NCBI GenBank assembly: GCA_022571515.1
Contig: JACZXQ010000001.1
Location: 186,001 to 250,000, forward strand
DNA length: 64,000 bases
Source: Gemmatimonadota bacterium
GTDB lineage: Bacteria > Gemmatimonadota > Gemmatimonadetes > Longimicrobiales > Gaopeijiaceae
Reading direction: 5' to 3'
Shown in pieces: positions 14,161-23,269 of the stretch; the first letter of the stretch is position 1; every line of letters starts with the position of its first letter. The notes below the pieces were generated by a model. That model was not told the origin of the DNA and searched no databases. It was given only the letters and a program-made list of their open reading frames with translations. The translations under genes were made by a program, and so were the position numbers.

Positions 14161-15926
14161 GCACCGCACACCTCGTCAGCAGCCTAGAGGGGGAGGATCG
14201 CACCCAGCCGGGATACACGGGTGAAGAGCACCACGAGCTCAGCTTCATCCGGAAGTACGTCTTCTCGACCGATCACAAGGTGATCGGGAAGCAGTTCCTG
14301 TTCCTCAGCCTGTTCTTCCTGGTGGTGGGCGGAGCCCTCGCCGGGATGATGCGCTGGCAGTTGGGCTTCCCCGGCCAGCCCATGCCGGGCGGAGGCATCT
14401 TCCCCGACACCATGGCGCCGGGCGGGATCATCCTACCCGAATTCTACAACTCACTCGTGACGATGCACGGCACGATCATGGTGTTCTTCGCCATCATGCC
14501 GCTGCTCGTCGGGGTCTTCGGCAACCTGCTGATCCCCCTCCAGATCGGGGCGCCCGACATGGCGTTCCCAAGGCTGAACATGGCGTCGTTCTGGCTGGCG
14601 GTGCCGGCCGGGATCGTCATGCTGGCCGGCTTCCTCGTGGAGGGCGGCGCAGCCGGAGCGGGTTGGACGTCGTACGCGCCGCTCAGCACCTCGAGCGAGT
14701 GGACCGGGGTCTATCTGGGACAGCAACTCTGGGTGGCCTCGCTGATCATCATGGGGTTCTCATCGCTCACGGGCGCCGTGAATTACATCACCACGGTGAT
14801 CAACATGCGAGCGCCCGGCATGACCTGGTTCCGGATCCCACTGCCCACGTGGTCGCTGTTCATCACGGCCATCCTGATCCTGCTCGCGATTCCGATCCTG
14901 ACGGGTGGCCTGATCATGCTGCTGTTCGATCAGACGATCGGGACGACCTTCTTCATTCCAGCGGGAAGCGGCGAGCCGCTCCTGTGGCAGCACATCTTCT
15001 GGTTCTTCGGGCACCCCGAGGTCTACATCCTCATTCTACCGGCCATGGGGATCGTCTCCGAGGTTCTGGCCTGCCGTGCGCGCAAGCCGATCTTCGGGTA
15101 CCACGCCATGGTGCTGGCCATGATCAGCATCGCGTTCCTGGGCTGGATCGTGTGGGGCCACCACATGTTCCAGAGCGGCATGAATCCGATGCTCGGAACC
15201 ACGTTCATGATCTCGACCGTCGTGATCGCCGTACCCTCGGCCATCAAGACGTTCAACTGGCTGGGCACGCTCTGGCGCGGTGACATCCACTTCGACACAC
15301 CCATGCTCCACGCGCTGTCGTTCGTGTCCATGTTCATCATCGGTGGGCTGAGCGGCATCTTCATGGCTTCCGCCCCGGTGGATATGTACATCCACGACAC
15401 CTACTTCATCGTGGCCCACCTCCACTACGTGCTGTTCGGCGGAAGCCTGTTCGGCATCTTCGCGGGCATCACGTTCTGGTTCCCGAAGATGTTCGGGCGG
15501 ATGATGGGCGAGGGGCTCGGCAAGATCCACTTCGGGCTCACGTTCATCTTCTACAACATGGTCTTCTTCCCCATGCACAACCTCGGCGTGCAGGGCATGA
15601 TGCGGCGGATCTACGACCCCAACGAGTACGAGTTCCTTCAGCCACTACAGGAGATGAATACGTTCATCTCGATCTCGGTCTTCCTACTCGTGGCTACGCA
15701 GTTCCTGTTCGCGTTCAACTTCTTCTGGAGCATGTTCAAGGGACGGCAGGCGCCGGCGAACCCGTGGAACTCGAACACGCTCGAGTGGACGGTGCCCTCG
15801 CCTCCGCCGCACGGCAACTTCGCCGTGATGCCGACGGTGTACAGAGGGCCGTACGAGTACAGCTCGCCGGAAGTCGAAGCGGATTTCTATCCCCAGAATC
15901 AGCCTCCACCGCAGGCTGACGCATGA
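14157..15926 (+). CDS. coxA: Cytochrome c oxidase subunit I (aa3 type)
   Basis: This is a 589-residue protein with twelve or more TM helices. The first ligand His of low-spin haem a is H104 (T-M-H-G-T). The CuB/cross-link region is G-H-P-E-V-Y with the tyrosine four residues after the His, then W-G-H-H-M for the CuB His pair, and H-D-T-Y-F-I-V-A-H-L-H-Y for the haem a3 and second haem a ligands. The Glu in GHPEVY marks an A1-type D-channel oxidase. The start overlaps coxB by ATGA and the end overlaps coxC. It reduces O2 to water and pumps protons in the inner membrane. It differs clearly from the second coxA at 48388-50187, so the two operons are not a recent duplication. Confidence 0.96.
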   Translation: MSTAHLVSSLEGEDRTQPGYTGEEHHELSFIRKYVFSTDHKVIGKQFLFLSLFFLVVGGALAGMMRWQLGFPGQPMPGGGIFPDTMAPGGIILPEFYNSLVTMHGTIMVFFAIMPLLVGVFGNLLIPLQIGAPDMAFPRLNMASFWLAVPAGIVMLAGFLVEGGAAGAGWTSYAPLSTSSEWTGVYLGQQLWVASLIIMGFSSLTGAVNYITTVINMRAPGMTWFRIPLPTWSLFITAILILLAIPILTGGLIMLLFDQTIGTTFFIPAGSGEPLLWQHIFWFFGHPEVYILILPAMGIVSEVLACRARKPIFGYHAMVLAMISIAFLGWIVWGHHMFQSGMNPMLGTTFMISTVVIAVPSAIKTFNWLGTLWRGDIHFDTPMLHALSFVSMFIIGGLSGIFMASAPVDMYIHDTYFIVAHLHYVLFGGSLFGIFAGITFWFPKMFGRMMGEGLGKIHFGLTFIFYNMVFFPMHNLGVQGMMRRIYDPNEYEFLQPLQEMNTFISISVFLLVATQFLFAFNFFWSMFKGRQAPANPWNSNTLEWTVPSPPPHGNFAVMPTVYRGPYEYSSPEVEADFYPQNQPPPQADA

Positions 15927-16549
15927 ACCAATCAGCGACCGCGGTCATGGACCACCGACACCCCATGCCGGGCATGCAGGTCTACAACCTGAAGCTCGGT
16001 ATGTGGATCTTCCTGCTCAGCGAGGTGATGTTCTTCACGTCGCTGATCGGCTCGTACATCATCCTACGCTTCGCGCATCCAGACCACTGGACCCAGCCGG
16101 GCGTCGTCCTGAATGTGCCACTCACCGCCGTAAACACTTTCCTGCTGATCTGTTCGAGCGTAACGATGGTCAAGGCGTTCGCGTGCATCGAGCAGGGCGA
16201 CCAGAAGGGGCTCAAGCTGTGGCTCCTGGGCACCATCATGATCGGCGCGACGTTCGTCGGAATTCAGGCCTACGAGTATGTCCACCTGATCCATGAGGGG
16301 TTCGTGCCGAACTTCGCGGCGTACACCGCGGAGGGGGGCAACCTCTACGGCGCGACCTTCTACTTGATGACCGGGTTCCACGGCGCGCACGTCACGATCG
16401 GCGTGCTCTGCCTGATCTTCGTCCTGTTCCGCGCCATGAAGGGAGCCTACACTTCCGAGAGCTATGGTGGCGTGGAGATCATCGGACTCTACTGGCACTT
16501 CGTCGATCTCGTGTGGATCATTCTCTTCACCATCGTCTACCTCTTGTAG
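15923..16549 (+). CDS. coxC: Cytochrome c oxidase subunit III
   Basis: This is a 208-residue membrane protein overlapping coxA by 4 nt. Typical subunit III features are K-L-G-M-W-I-F-L-L-S-E-V-M-F-F at the first helix with its conserved Glu, a later G-F-H-G-A-H-V-T-I-G, and a terminal L-Y-W-H-F-V-D-L-V-W-I. Five to seven TM helices are expected, here starting after a short hydrophilic N-terminus. It supports stability and proton uptake of subunit I in the known family. Confidence 0.95.
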   Translation: MNQSATAVMDHRHPMPGMQVYNLKLGMWIFLLSEVMFFTSLIGSYIILRFAHPDHWTQPGVVLNVPLTAVNTFLLICSSVTMVKAFACIEQGDQKGLKLWLLGTIMIGATFVGIQAYEYVHLIHEGFVPNFAAYTAEGGNLYGATFYLMTGFHGAHVTIGVLCLIFVLFRAMKGAYTSESYGGVEIIGLYWHFVDLVWIILFTIVYLL

Positions 16550-16564
16550 GGCGAAAGGGGCATC

Positions 16565-16834
16565 ATGGAAGCCAAAGAACATCCGAATCAGCCGTACATA
16601 CTCATCTGGGTGATCCTCCTGGTGCTGACGCTGGGGGAGTTGGGTTATGCATTCATGGATCTGCCCAAGATCGTGCTAGCCATCGGCCTGATCATCATGG
16701 CGATCTGGAAGGCACTATTGGTAGCGATCTACTACATGCACCTGCGCCACGAGCCGCGCCGGATGTGGGTCCTGGCAGCCTCGCCGCTGCCGCTGGCCGT
16801 CATCCTGGTGATGGCGGTCCTGACCGAGTTCTAG
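16565..16834 (+). CDS. coxD: Cytochrome c oxidase subunit IV-like small membrane protein
   Basis: This is an 89-residue protein starting 15 nt after coxC behind an AAAGGGG SD. Three predicted TM helices and the motif K-A-L-L-V-A-I-Y-Y-M-H-L-R-H-E match the prokaryotic cytochrome c oxidase subunit IV (COX4_pro) family, which has M-H-L at this place. Its position as last core gene of the coxBACD operon supports this. Its function in the family is structural or assembly-related. Confidence 0.85.
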   Translation: MEAKEHPNQPYILIWVILLVLTLGELGYAFMDLPKIVLAIGLIIMAIWKALLVAIYYMHLRHEPRRMWVLAASPLPLAVILVMAVLTEF

Positions 16835-16858
16835 CCTGACGGAGAGAGGGTCGAGCTG

Positions 16859-17893
16859 ATGGACACAGAGGCCCCCGTAGGCGTGGAGGAGCGGGAGGAG
16901 AACGGAGCAGAGGAAGAGCAGGGCCAAGGCCCACGCAGGCGCTTCAAGGGCGTCGTGCCTCGCGGACTCATGGCCGGCATCATAGGCGCCACGGCAATGG
17001 CGTTCTGGTTCTTGATCATCGACGGCTCACAGGGGGAACCGTTCCGCACCCCTGCCTTCTTGGCCGGAGCCCTCAGAGGAGCACCCGACCTCACGCCGTC
17101 CCTGGGGCCCATACTGCTCTATTCGGCTATCCACTACGCCGCGTTCATGGTGGTTGGCCTCGCGGTCTCATGGTTCATCAAGAACATCTACACCGCGCCC
17201 AACATCTTTCTGGGCTTCGTGCTCGGGTTCGCGATGTTCGACTTCGTCTTTTACCTGAGCGTGACCGTCACGGGGGTAGACGTGGTCGCCGCGCTGGGTT
17301 GGCCATCGGTGCTGGCCGGCAACCTCATCGCCGGCGTAACCATGATGGGGTTCCTCCACCTCACCGGGGCGACGCCGCCCATGTCGTGGTGGGAGATTCT
17401 TCAGAGCAATCGGATCGTCAAGGAAGGGGTCCTGTCCGGGCTATTGGGTGCCGGCGTGGTCGCCCTGTGGTTCTGGATCATCGACCTGGTTCAGGGACAG
17501 CCGTTCTTCACGCCGGGTGCGCTGGGCTCCGCGCTCTTCTTCGGCTCGACCGACCTGGAGACCGTGACGGTGAGTGCCGTGACCGTGCTCGGCTACACCG
17601 CCATCCATATCGCGGCGTTCATCACGGCGGGCATCATCGCGGCCACGATCGCCTGTTACGCGGAGGACACCCCACCCCTGGTGCTGGCCGCGGTGCTGCT
17701 CTTCGTCACCTTCGAGGCGCTCTTCATGGGGCTGATGGCACTCCTGGACGAGTTCCTGTTGGGCAGTCTGGCCTGGTGGTCCATTGCGCTGGGCAACCTC
17801 CTCGCTACAGTGAGCATGGGCTACTACCTTTGGGTCAAGCATCCGAAGCTTCAAGCTGTGCTGGAGGCTGATCCGCTGGACGCGACAGACTAG
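16859..17893 (+). CDS. Internally duplicated eight-TM membrane protein of the cox operon
   Basis: This is a 344-residue protein starting 24 nt after coxD. An acidic cytoplasmic N-terminus (about 1-28) is followed by two homologous halves of about four TM helices each. Half 1 has G-L-M-A-G-I-I-G, then A-F-W-F-L-I-I-D, Q-G-E-P-F-R-T-P, and later A-I-H-Y-A-A-F. Half 2 has G-V-L-S-G-L-L-G, then A-L-W-F-W-I-I-D, Q-G-Q-P-F-F-T-P, and A-I-H-I-A-A-F. I do not recognise a named family. The conserved Asp, Gln and His at equivalent places in both halves sit near membrane boundaries. Location directly behind coxD suggests an oxidase-associated or copper/haem-related role, unproven. Confidence 0.7.
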   Translation: MDTEAPVGVEEREENGAEEEQGQGPRRRFKGVVPRGLMAGIIGATAMAFWFLIIDGSQGEPFRTPAFLAGALRGAPDLTPSLGPILLYSAIHYAAFMVVGLAVSWFIKNIYTAPNIFLGFVLGFAMFDFVFYLSVTVTGVDVVAALGWPSVLAGNLIAGVTMMGFLHLTGATPPMSWWEILQSNRIVKEGVLSGLLGAGVVALWFWIIDLVQGQPFFTPGALGSALFFGSTDLETVTVSAVTVLGYTAIHIAAFITAGIIAATIACYAEDTPPLVLAAVLLFVTFEALFMGLMALLDEFLLGSLAWWSIALGNLLATVSMGYYLWVKHPKLQAVLEADPLDATD

Positions 17894-17910
17894 GCGACAG
17901 GCGAACCTCC

Positions 17911-18674
17911 ATGATGTCCACACTGACTCGTCGCCTCGGGAGCACTCTGTGCTCCGCATTGTGCGTCTCGCTCGCCGCGTGCACTACCGGCACACCCCGG
18001 CGGCTCCAGCACCGATGCCCGACACCGTGGTGGTCGTCGACACGGTAGAGGTTCGCGTGGGACCGGATCCCGAGTTTGACCGGCGCGTCGCCACCCTCCA
18101 GCTCCAACTCTTGGAACGCACGGCCCAGGTCGCGGACGTCCAACGTCAACTCGATGCCGCGCAACAAGAAATCGTGCGGGCGATGGCACGATTGCAGACG
18201 TTGGCCAGTCGTGCGGAAGCGGCGTCGGTGATGGCGGAGGCAGAGATTGCGTTGGAGGCCGTGACGGGATCTGCGAGAGATGAGGAAATGCCCGCCGGCG
18301 CCCAGGCACGGCGCCTACTGGTACTCAGCACGACCGAGTTCACCAATGAGAACTACGGTGGGGCGCTCTACTTGGCGAGCCAGGCCCGCAGGGTGGCCCG
18401 CACGGGCGAGGGCCGGCTCACCAGCGGCGAAGAGCGGGTCTGGCACCCTGGGGAAGTGCCGTTCGCGCTGCCGCTGCCGCTCGAAACGGCGCTGCGCAGC
18501 AATGTGCGCGCGGGGCCGGGGCTCGGGTTTCAGGTGCTCTTTACGCTCGATCCCGCGACGCCCGTGGTGGGGCACTCGCATACGGTACAGTGGGTGCGCA
18601 TCATCGACCACGAGGGACGCGATGGCTGGATCTTCCACAACCTCGTGACGAGCCCGCCCAAGGGTGAGCAGTAG
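17911..18674 (+). pseudogene. SH3-domain lipoprotein gene split by a frameshift
   Basis: Two reading frames together make one convincing protein. From ATG 17911 the frame encodes a lipoprotein signal peptide (M-M-S-T-L-T-R-R..., lipobox S-L-A-A-C near 17980). After a CCCC run at 17995-17998 the sense continues in the -1 frame: P-A-A-P-A-P-M-P-D-T, a coiled-coil-like stretch (about 18085-18270), a tetratricopeptide-like segment, then a C-terminal bacterial SH3 domain (R-S-N-V-R-A-G-P-G, ending W-I-F-H-N). One missing C in that run would restore the frame. A downstream GTG at 17949 could still express the soluble part without export. Lesion or assembly error cannot be separated here. Confidence 0.7.
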
Positions 18675-20385
18675 CTACGACCCCTCCTTTTTCTTCTTCG
18701 GTATCTTTGTTGGTTTTGCTGCCGGTGTCTCTCGGCGGCGACTCACACACACCACCCGGTCACGTCCACGCCGCTTGGCCTGATAGAGCGCCGCGTCTGC
18801 CGAAGCGATCAAGGCCTCGGGTGAGTCCCCGTCGGCGGGAAACTCGGCGACGCCGGTGCTCACTGTCAGCGTGGCCGCCTGCTCCCCGACGGCCACACTG
18901 CGCTCGGCTAGCCGCTCACGGATTCGGTCGGCAGCCTTGATCGCGCCGTCGATGTCCGTGTCCGGGAGCACGACCAGGAATTCCTCCCCCCCGTAACGCG
19001 CGACGTGATCGATCTCGCGGGTGGCCTCCTGCAGAACCCCCGCAACAACCTTGAGGGCCTCGTCGCCCGCGATGTGGCCGTGCGTGTCGTTGAACTTCTT
19101 GAAATGGTCGACATCCACCATCAGGATCGCGAACGGCGATTTCGAACGGTTCGCACGGTGCGTTTCGCTCTCCAGGGTCTCCATCAGATGCCGGCGGTTC
19201 CATATCCCGGTGAGCGGGTCGGTTCACCAGCAGCACCTCGAGCTGCTGCCGTCCCTCGCGGAGGCGAGCCACCATTCCGTTGAACACTTCGGTGAGGTAC
19301 CCGACCTCTCCCTTGCCCACGGGCAGATCCACCGCGAGGTCACCGGCCGCCACTTCCGCGGCACCTGTGGTCAGCCGATCCAGTGGGCGCACGATGAGGA
19401 GGCTCAAACGGTATGCGATGAAGCCGACCAGGATTAGAAGTCCCATGACGAGAATCACCGTTACGTCGCGTAGTTCCTCGACCTGCGCGTACGCTTCCTC
19501 CAACGGGATCTCCGCCACGACCGCCCAATCCAGCCGCGGAACCCGTTTCAGGGTGCCGATGACCTCGTTGCCATCACGATCGGAGTATGTGACGGGACTG
19601 CCCTCGCTCGCGAACAGGAACTGCGTCGTGGCGGACTCGAGCCGCCGGTCCGCGATCGGCCCCGCGTCGGCGCCTGAGCCGATGATCACGGTCCCGTCCG
19701 GCGCGATCACGTACATGTTGCCCGATTCGCCCGGGGCGAAGACCAGTAGGATGGTCAGCACGGCCCGGTAGGAGACGTTGGCGACGAGCGCGCCGACGAA
19801 GGTGCGGTCCGCAGCGGTGACCGGGACGGCAACGGTCATGAAGCGTTGGCCGAGCTGCTCGTCCCAGTACGCGCCCCCAATTACCGTCTGATCCGCCGCC
19901 ACGCGGTCGAGCCAGCCAGGTGGGAGATGAACGTCGCCGGGACGGTCGGCACTCGTCGCGAGCGGCTGGCCACGCTGGTCGATGACGAGCAATTCGTTGT
20001 AGTCCGGGAACCGCTCCTCGACCGACGTGAGGTAGTTGTTGAGCCGAGCGCCCGCTTGAGCGCGCCCGGCCGACCGTCGAGCGCGATCGATGTTTTCGGT
20101 TACTTCGTAGGAACTCGCGAAAACCCGGACGTCATAAAGCCGCTCCTTGACCCAGAGGTCGATCTCGCGCGCGGTCTGCTCGCTCACGCTCTGCAGCTCT
20201 TCGGTGATCTTGTCGGTCAGGGCAGCGCGACTCTGGACATACGAGATCCAGGCCATCCCGAGGGACGGCATCAGCGTGGCCAGCAGGGCGAGGCCCACGA
20301 TCCGGCTCTTGATGCTCTCCAGCCGCAATGCCTTGGGGACCTGGCCGACGACGGCCCTGCTGACGTCTGACGTGGGTTGGGGCAT
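18675..20385 (-). pseudogene. dCache-HAMP-GGDEF diguanylate cyclase with frameshift before the GGDEF domain
   Basis: Reading from ATG at 20385, a TM helix (I-V-G-L-A-L-L-A-T-L) precedes a periplasmic dCache sensor of about 250 residues, with D-Q-R-G-Q-P-L-A-T-S and a Y-W-D-E element. A second TM and a HAMP domain follow. At about 19221 one surplus base moves the frame. The continuation is D-P-L-T-G-I-W-N-R-R-H-L followed by a complete GGDEF domain with the catalytic R-Y-G-G-E-E-F and a Lys-rich end. Restored, it would make cyclic di-GMP in response to a periplasmic ligand. As written, the sensor is translated without its catalytic domain, while an ATG at 19184 could yield a GGDEF fragment lacking its first strand. 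It is divergent from the ChaN-like gene. Confidence 0.75.
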
Positions 20386-20473
20386 TCTCAGAAGATACGT
20401 CTCACGGGAACGCCTCGGACGCGACGAGAGCGTCGCCTGCCCATCCACCCATCACCGTGATATCATCGGTACC

Positions 20474-21550
20474 ATGGACAGCAAGATGATTCCAGCGGCC
20501 CTGCTTCTCGTTCTGATGATCGCACTCCCGGCGCGCGCCCAGGACTCCTCCCCGAAAATGGGAGACAGCGCCTACGTTGCGGGCGAATACCGCGTGTTCA
20601 CTGGAGCCGGCGAGCCTGCCTCGTTCGACGACATTATCGCTGCGATGGGACGACACCGAGTCGTGTTCGTCGGCGAGACCCACGACGACCCGACCGGCCA
20701 CATGCTCGAAGTCGAGTTGCTCAAGGGGGCCTACGAGGCCTACGGAGCCCCGGGGTCGAACGACGGCGAGCCCCGCCCGGTAGCACTCTCGCTCGAGTTC
20801 TTTCAGCGTGACGTGCAGTCGATCCTCGACGAGTATCTGGCCGATCTGATCACGGAGAACGCGTTCCGGACCGACAGTCGACCGTGGCCACGATACGAGA
20901 CGGACTACCGGCCCTCGATCGAGTTCTCGAAGGAGAACGGGCTGGCTGTGATCGCGGCGAATGCCCCGCGGCGGTACACGACCAGGGTGACGAAGAACGG
21001 GCGCGAGTCGCTGTACGATCTGAGCCCCGAGGCCCTGGCGACCCTCGCGCCCCAACCCTATGGACAGCCCTCCGAGGAGTACCGCAATCAGTGGATCCAG
21101 GTCATTTCCGAGGTGATGAAGGAAGAGGGTATGAAGTGCGGCCTGCCGATTCCCGAGCCCGAGAAAGGTGTGGAGCCAGTGCATGCTCGGGCCCCCGCAG
21201 GATCACACGACAACATGGGTAACCAGCTGCACAGCCAGGTGCTGTGGGACGCGACAATGGCGTACTGGATCTCGGAGTACCTGGCACGGGAGGCGGACGC
21301 CCTCGTGCTGCACATGGTCGGCAGCTTCCACGTTGCGCGCGGTACCGGCACGCCGGAGCACCTCGAGGCCTACCGTCCAGGCACCTCGCGTATGATCATC
21401 GTCCTGCGACCAGTCGGAGACATCGACACGTTCGAGCCCGCCCCTGACGGCGAGTGGGGAGACTTCGTCATCCAGACCGACGAGTCCAGGACGCTCGAGG
21501 AGATCGAGTGCCGCCGGTATCTGGCCGAGCTGGCGAACACCAGGTCCTAG
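20474..21550 (+). CDS. Exported ChaN-like haem-binding family protein
   Basis: This is a 358-residue protein. The ATG at 20474 was chosen because it begins a clean signal peptide (M-I-P-A-A-L-L-L-V-L..., A-R-A-Q cleavage). The motif V-F-V-G-E-T-H-D-D-P near residue 65 is the hallmark of the ChaN/Tiki-EreA superfamily (PF04187), and M-V-G-S-F-H-V-A-R-G near the end matches its second conserved His region. ChaN is an iron-regulated lipoprotein that binds haem. This protein lacks a lipobox, so it would be periplasmic. Its role in haem handling suits a segment rich in haem proteins, but the window shows no direct link. Confidence 0.8.
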   Translation: MDSKMIPAALLLVLMIALPARAQDSSPKMGDSAYVAGEYRVFTGAGEPASFDDIIAAMGRHRVVFVGETHDDPTGHMLEVELLKGAYEAYGAPGSNDGEPRPVALSLEFFQRDVQSILDEYLADLITENAFRTDSRPWPRYETDYRPSIEFSKENGLAVIAANAPRRYTTRVTKNGRESLYDLSPEALATLAPQPYGQPSEEYRNQWIQVISEVMKEEGMKCGLPIPEPEKGVEPVHARAPAGSHDNMGNQLHSQVLWDATMAYWISEYLAREADALVLHMVGSFHVARGTGTPEHLEAYRPGTSRMIIVLRPVGDIDTFEPAPDGEWGDFVIQTDESRTLEEIECRRYLAELANTRS

Positions 21551-21939
21551 AGCCGCTCCAGGACGAATCTTGAGCACCCTCCTCCAGGATCGCTCACGTG
21601 AGATGATGACGGAGGATCCCCAGTTCTGGTCGAAGGCCGGGGAAGAAGCGCGGACCGTCGACTCCGTGCCCGACGCGGCCGAGCTCGTCGTGTCTGGAGA
21701 GGCCGAGGCGTTTCACGTCGTGTTGGGAGGCATTCGGTCCGGGGACGTCGTCCTCCCTGAGGTCGTGGAGGGCTTCCGCGGGGCCTTTGAGCGCTTCCTT
21801 CGAGATCAACCGCCGGGTGGCGTCGCTGGCCAGCTTCGTGCCGGCGTGGAAAGCGACGAGGTTGTCGGCCTCTTCGCATGTGGCGACAATGGGTGTGACG
21901 GAGACTGAAATCCCCAACAACCGGTCGACTGCCCCGACA
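21551..21939. other. Stretch without a convincing gene
   Basis: Between the ChaN-like gene and threonine ammonia-lyase, both strands stay open over most of the length. The plus frame 21570-21908 could encode 112 residues and the minus frame 21594-21920 could encode 108. Neither has an SD, signal or recognisable motif, and simultaneous openness is common at this GC content. It may hold the promoter for the downstream gene, but I see no clear -35/-10 pair. Confidence 0.4.
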
Positions 21940-23160
21940 ATGCCGCAATCCCTGACTTTACCCGAGATCCTCCAGGCGAGGGAACGCCTCGGAGATCAGG
22001 TGGTGCTCACCCCCTGCACGCAATCTCAGGCATTTTCCGACCTGCTGGCATGCTCCCTTTGGCTCAAGTTCGAGACCCGCCAGCACACGGGCTCGTTCAA
22101 GGACCGCGGTGCGCTCAATAAGCTGCTCCAGCTATCAGACGAGGAGCGTTCACGCGGAATCGTGACGGCGAGCGCCGGCAACCATGCCCAAGCCGTCGCA
22201 CACCATGCCACGCGCCTCGGGATTCCAGCCACCGTCGTGATGCCTCTCGGTACCCCGCTGGTGAAGACCTCGAAGACGCGTCGTTATGGAGCGCGTGTGC
22301 TGTTGCATGGGGACACGCTCTCCGAGTCATTGGTCGAAGCCGACCGCATGGTGGATCAGGAAGGCCTCACCATGGTGCATCCTTACGATGACCTGGCCGT
22401 CATGGCAGGCCAGGGCACCATCGGACTGGAACTCGCGGAACAGGTGGCCGGCTTGACGCACGTGGTGGTCCCTATCGGCGGGGGCGGGATCATCTCGGGA
22501 ATCGCGGTGGCGCTCAAATCCCTGGACCCCTCCATCCGTGTGATCGGTGTGGAGGCTGCGGCGGCACCCTCGGCGCATCGCTCGAGAGAGATGGGTGAGG
22601 TAGTTCACATCGGGACCGCCGAGACCATCGCCGACGGCATCGCGGTCAAGCGGATTGGGGACCTCACGTTTCCTCTGATCGAGGAGTACGTGGATGACAT
22701 CGTCGTCGTCGAGGAGGAGGAGATCGCCAGCGCGATCCTACTGCTCCTGGAGCGCGAGCGAACCGTAGTCGAGGGGGCGGGAGCCACACCGTTGGCGGCG
22801 TTGGTGAGCGGGCGGATCTCGGTGGGGGCCGACGATGTGGTGGCCGCGGTACTGTGCGGCGGCAATATCGACGTGAACATGATCTCCCGCATCATCGAGC
22901 GGGGGCTGGTGGCGGATGGGCGGCTGGCCAGGTTGATGGTCACCGTACGGGATCGCCCAGGATCGCTGGCGTCCCTGAGCAAGGTCGCGGCGGGTCTGGG
23001 TGCCAACGTTCTCGAGATCGGCCATCGCCGCGCGTTCGCCGACATCACGGTGGGTGATGTGGAGATCGTGATGCACCTGGAGACGCGGGGGAAAGAGCAC
23101 GTAGAGGAGATCGTGGCGGCTCTCGAGGGGCTCGGGCACTCGGTGCGGGAGTACGTGTAG
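21940..23160 (+). CDS. ilvA: Threonine ammonia-lyase (biodegradative/ACT type)
   Basis: The ATG at 21940 gives 406 residues; an earlier in-frame ATG at 21889 is possible but lacks homology. The PLP lysine lies in G-S-F-K-D-R-G-A, the phosphate loop is G-G-G-G-I-I-S-G, and the N-terminal S-A-G-N-H-A-Q-A motif is typical of the family. The last 80 residues form an ACT domain (R-D-R-P-G-S-L-A-S-L). It converts threonine to 2-oxobutyrate and ammonia in the cytoplasm, feeding isoleucine synthesis or catabolism. Length and single ACT domain suit the TdcB-like subtype, so the symbol is by family. Pieces of a second copy survive at 26559-26786. Confidence 0.9.
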   Translation: MPQSLTLPEILQARERLGDQVVLTPCTQSQAFSDLLACSLWLKFETRQHTGSFKDRGALNKLLQLSDEERSRGIVTASAGNHAQAVAHHATRLGIPATVVMPLGTPLVKTSKTRRYGARVLLHGDTLSESLVEADRMVDQEGLTMVHPYDDLAVMAGQGTIGLELAEQVAGLTHVVVPIGGGGIISGIAVALKSLDPSIRVIGVEAAAAPSAHRSREMGEVVHIGTAETIADGIAVKRIGDLTFPLIEEYVDDIVVVEEEEIASAILLLLERERTVVEGAGATPLAALVSGRISVGADDVVAAVLCGGNIDVNMISRIIERGLVADGRLARLMVTVRDRPGSLASLSKVAAGLGANVLEIGHRRAFADITVGDVEIVMHLETRGKEHVEEIVAALEGLGHSVREYV

Positions 23161-23216
23161 CTTCCGATGACATCCAGACCGATGGTATCGTACGAAGCCA
23201 TCGGGGGTTGTGGTGC

Positions 23217-23250
23217 CGTTCGCTAACCTATTAGCTTGTGGTGGCGAACG
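23217..23250. promoter_or_regulatory. Candidate HipB operator/promoter region
   Basis: CGTTCGC (23217-23223) and GCGAACG (23244-23250) form an inverted repeat, with a second nested palindrome GCTAA-ccta-TTAGC (23222-23235). The pair ends 20 nt before the hipB ATG, a usual place for autorepression by a HipBA complex. Slightly upstream CCGATGG (23179-23185) and CCATCGG (23198-23204) form a weak hairpin that may terminate the threonine ammonia-lyase transcript. Confidence 0.5.
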
Positions 23251-23269
23251 ATAACATCGGGAGCGATCT

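Noticed and set aside
17911-18674. Programmed -1 frameshift in the SH3 lipoprotein
   Set aside because: The CCCC run lacks a classical slippery heptamer and I see no strong downstream pseudoknot; a missing base is more likely.
21570-21908. A 112-residue gene upstream of threonine ammonia-lyase
   Set aside because: The opposite strand is equally open, there is no SD and no motif; listed only as a stretch without a convincing gene.
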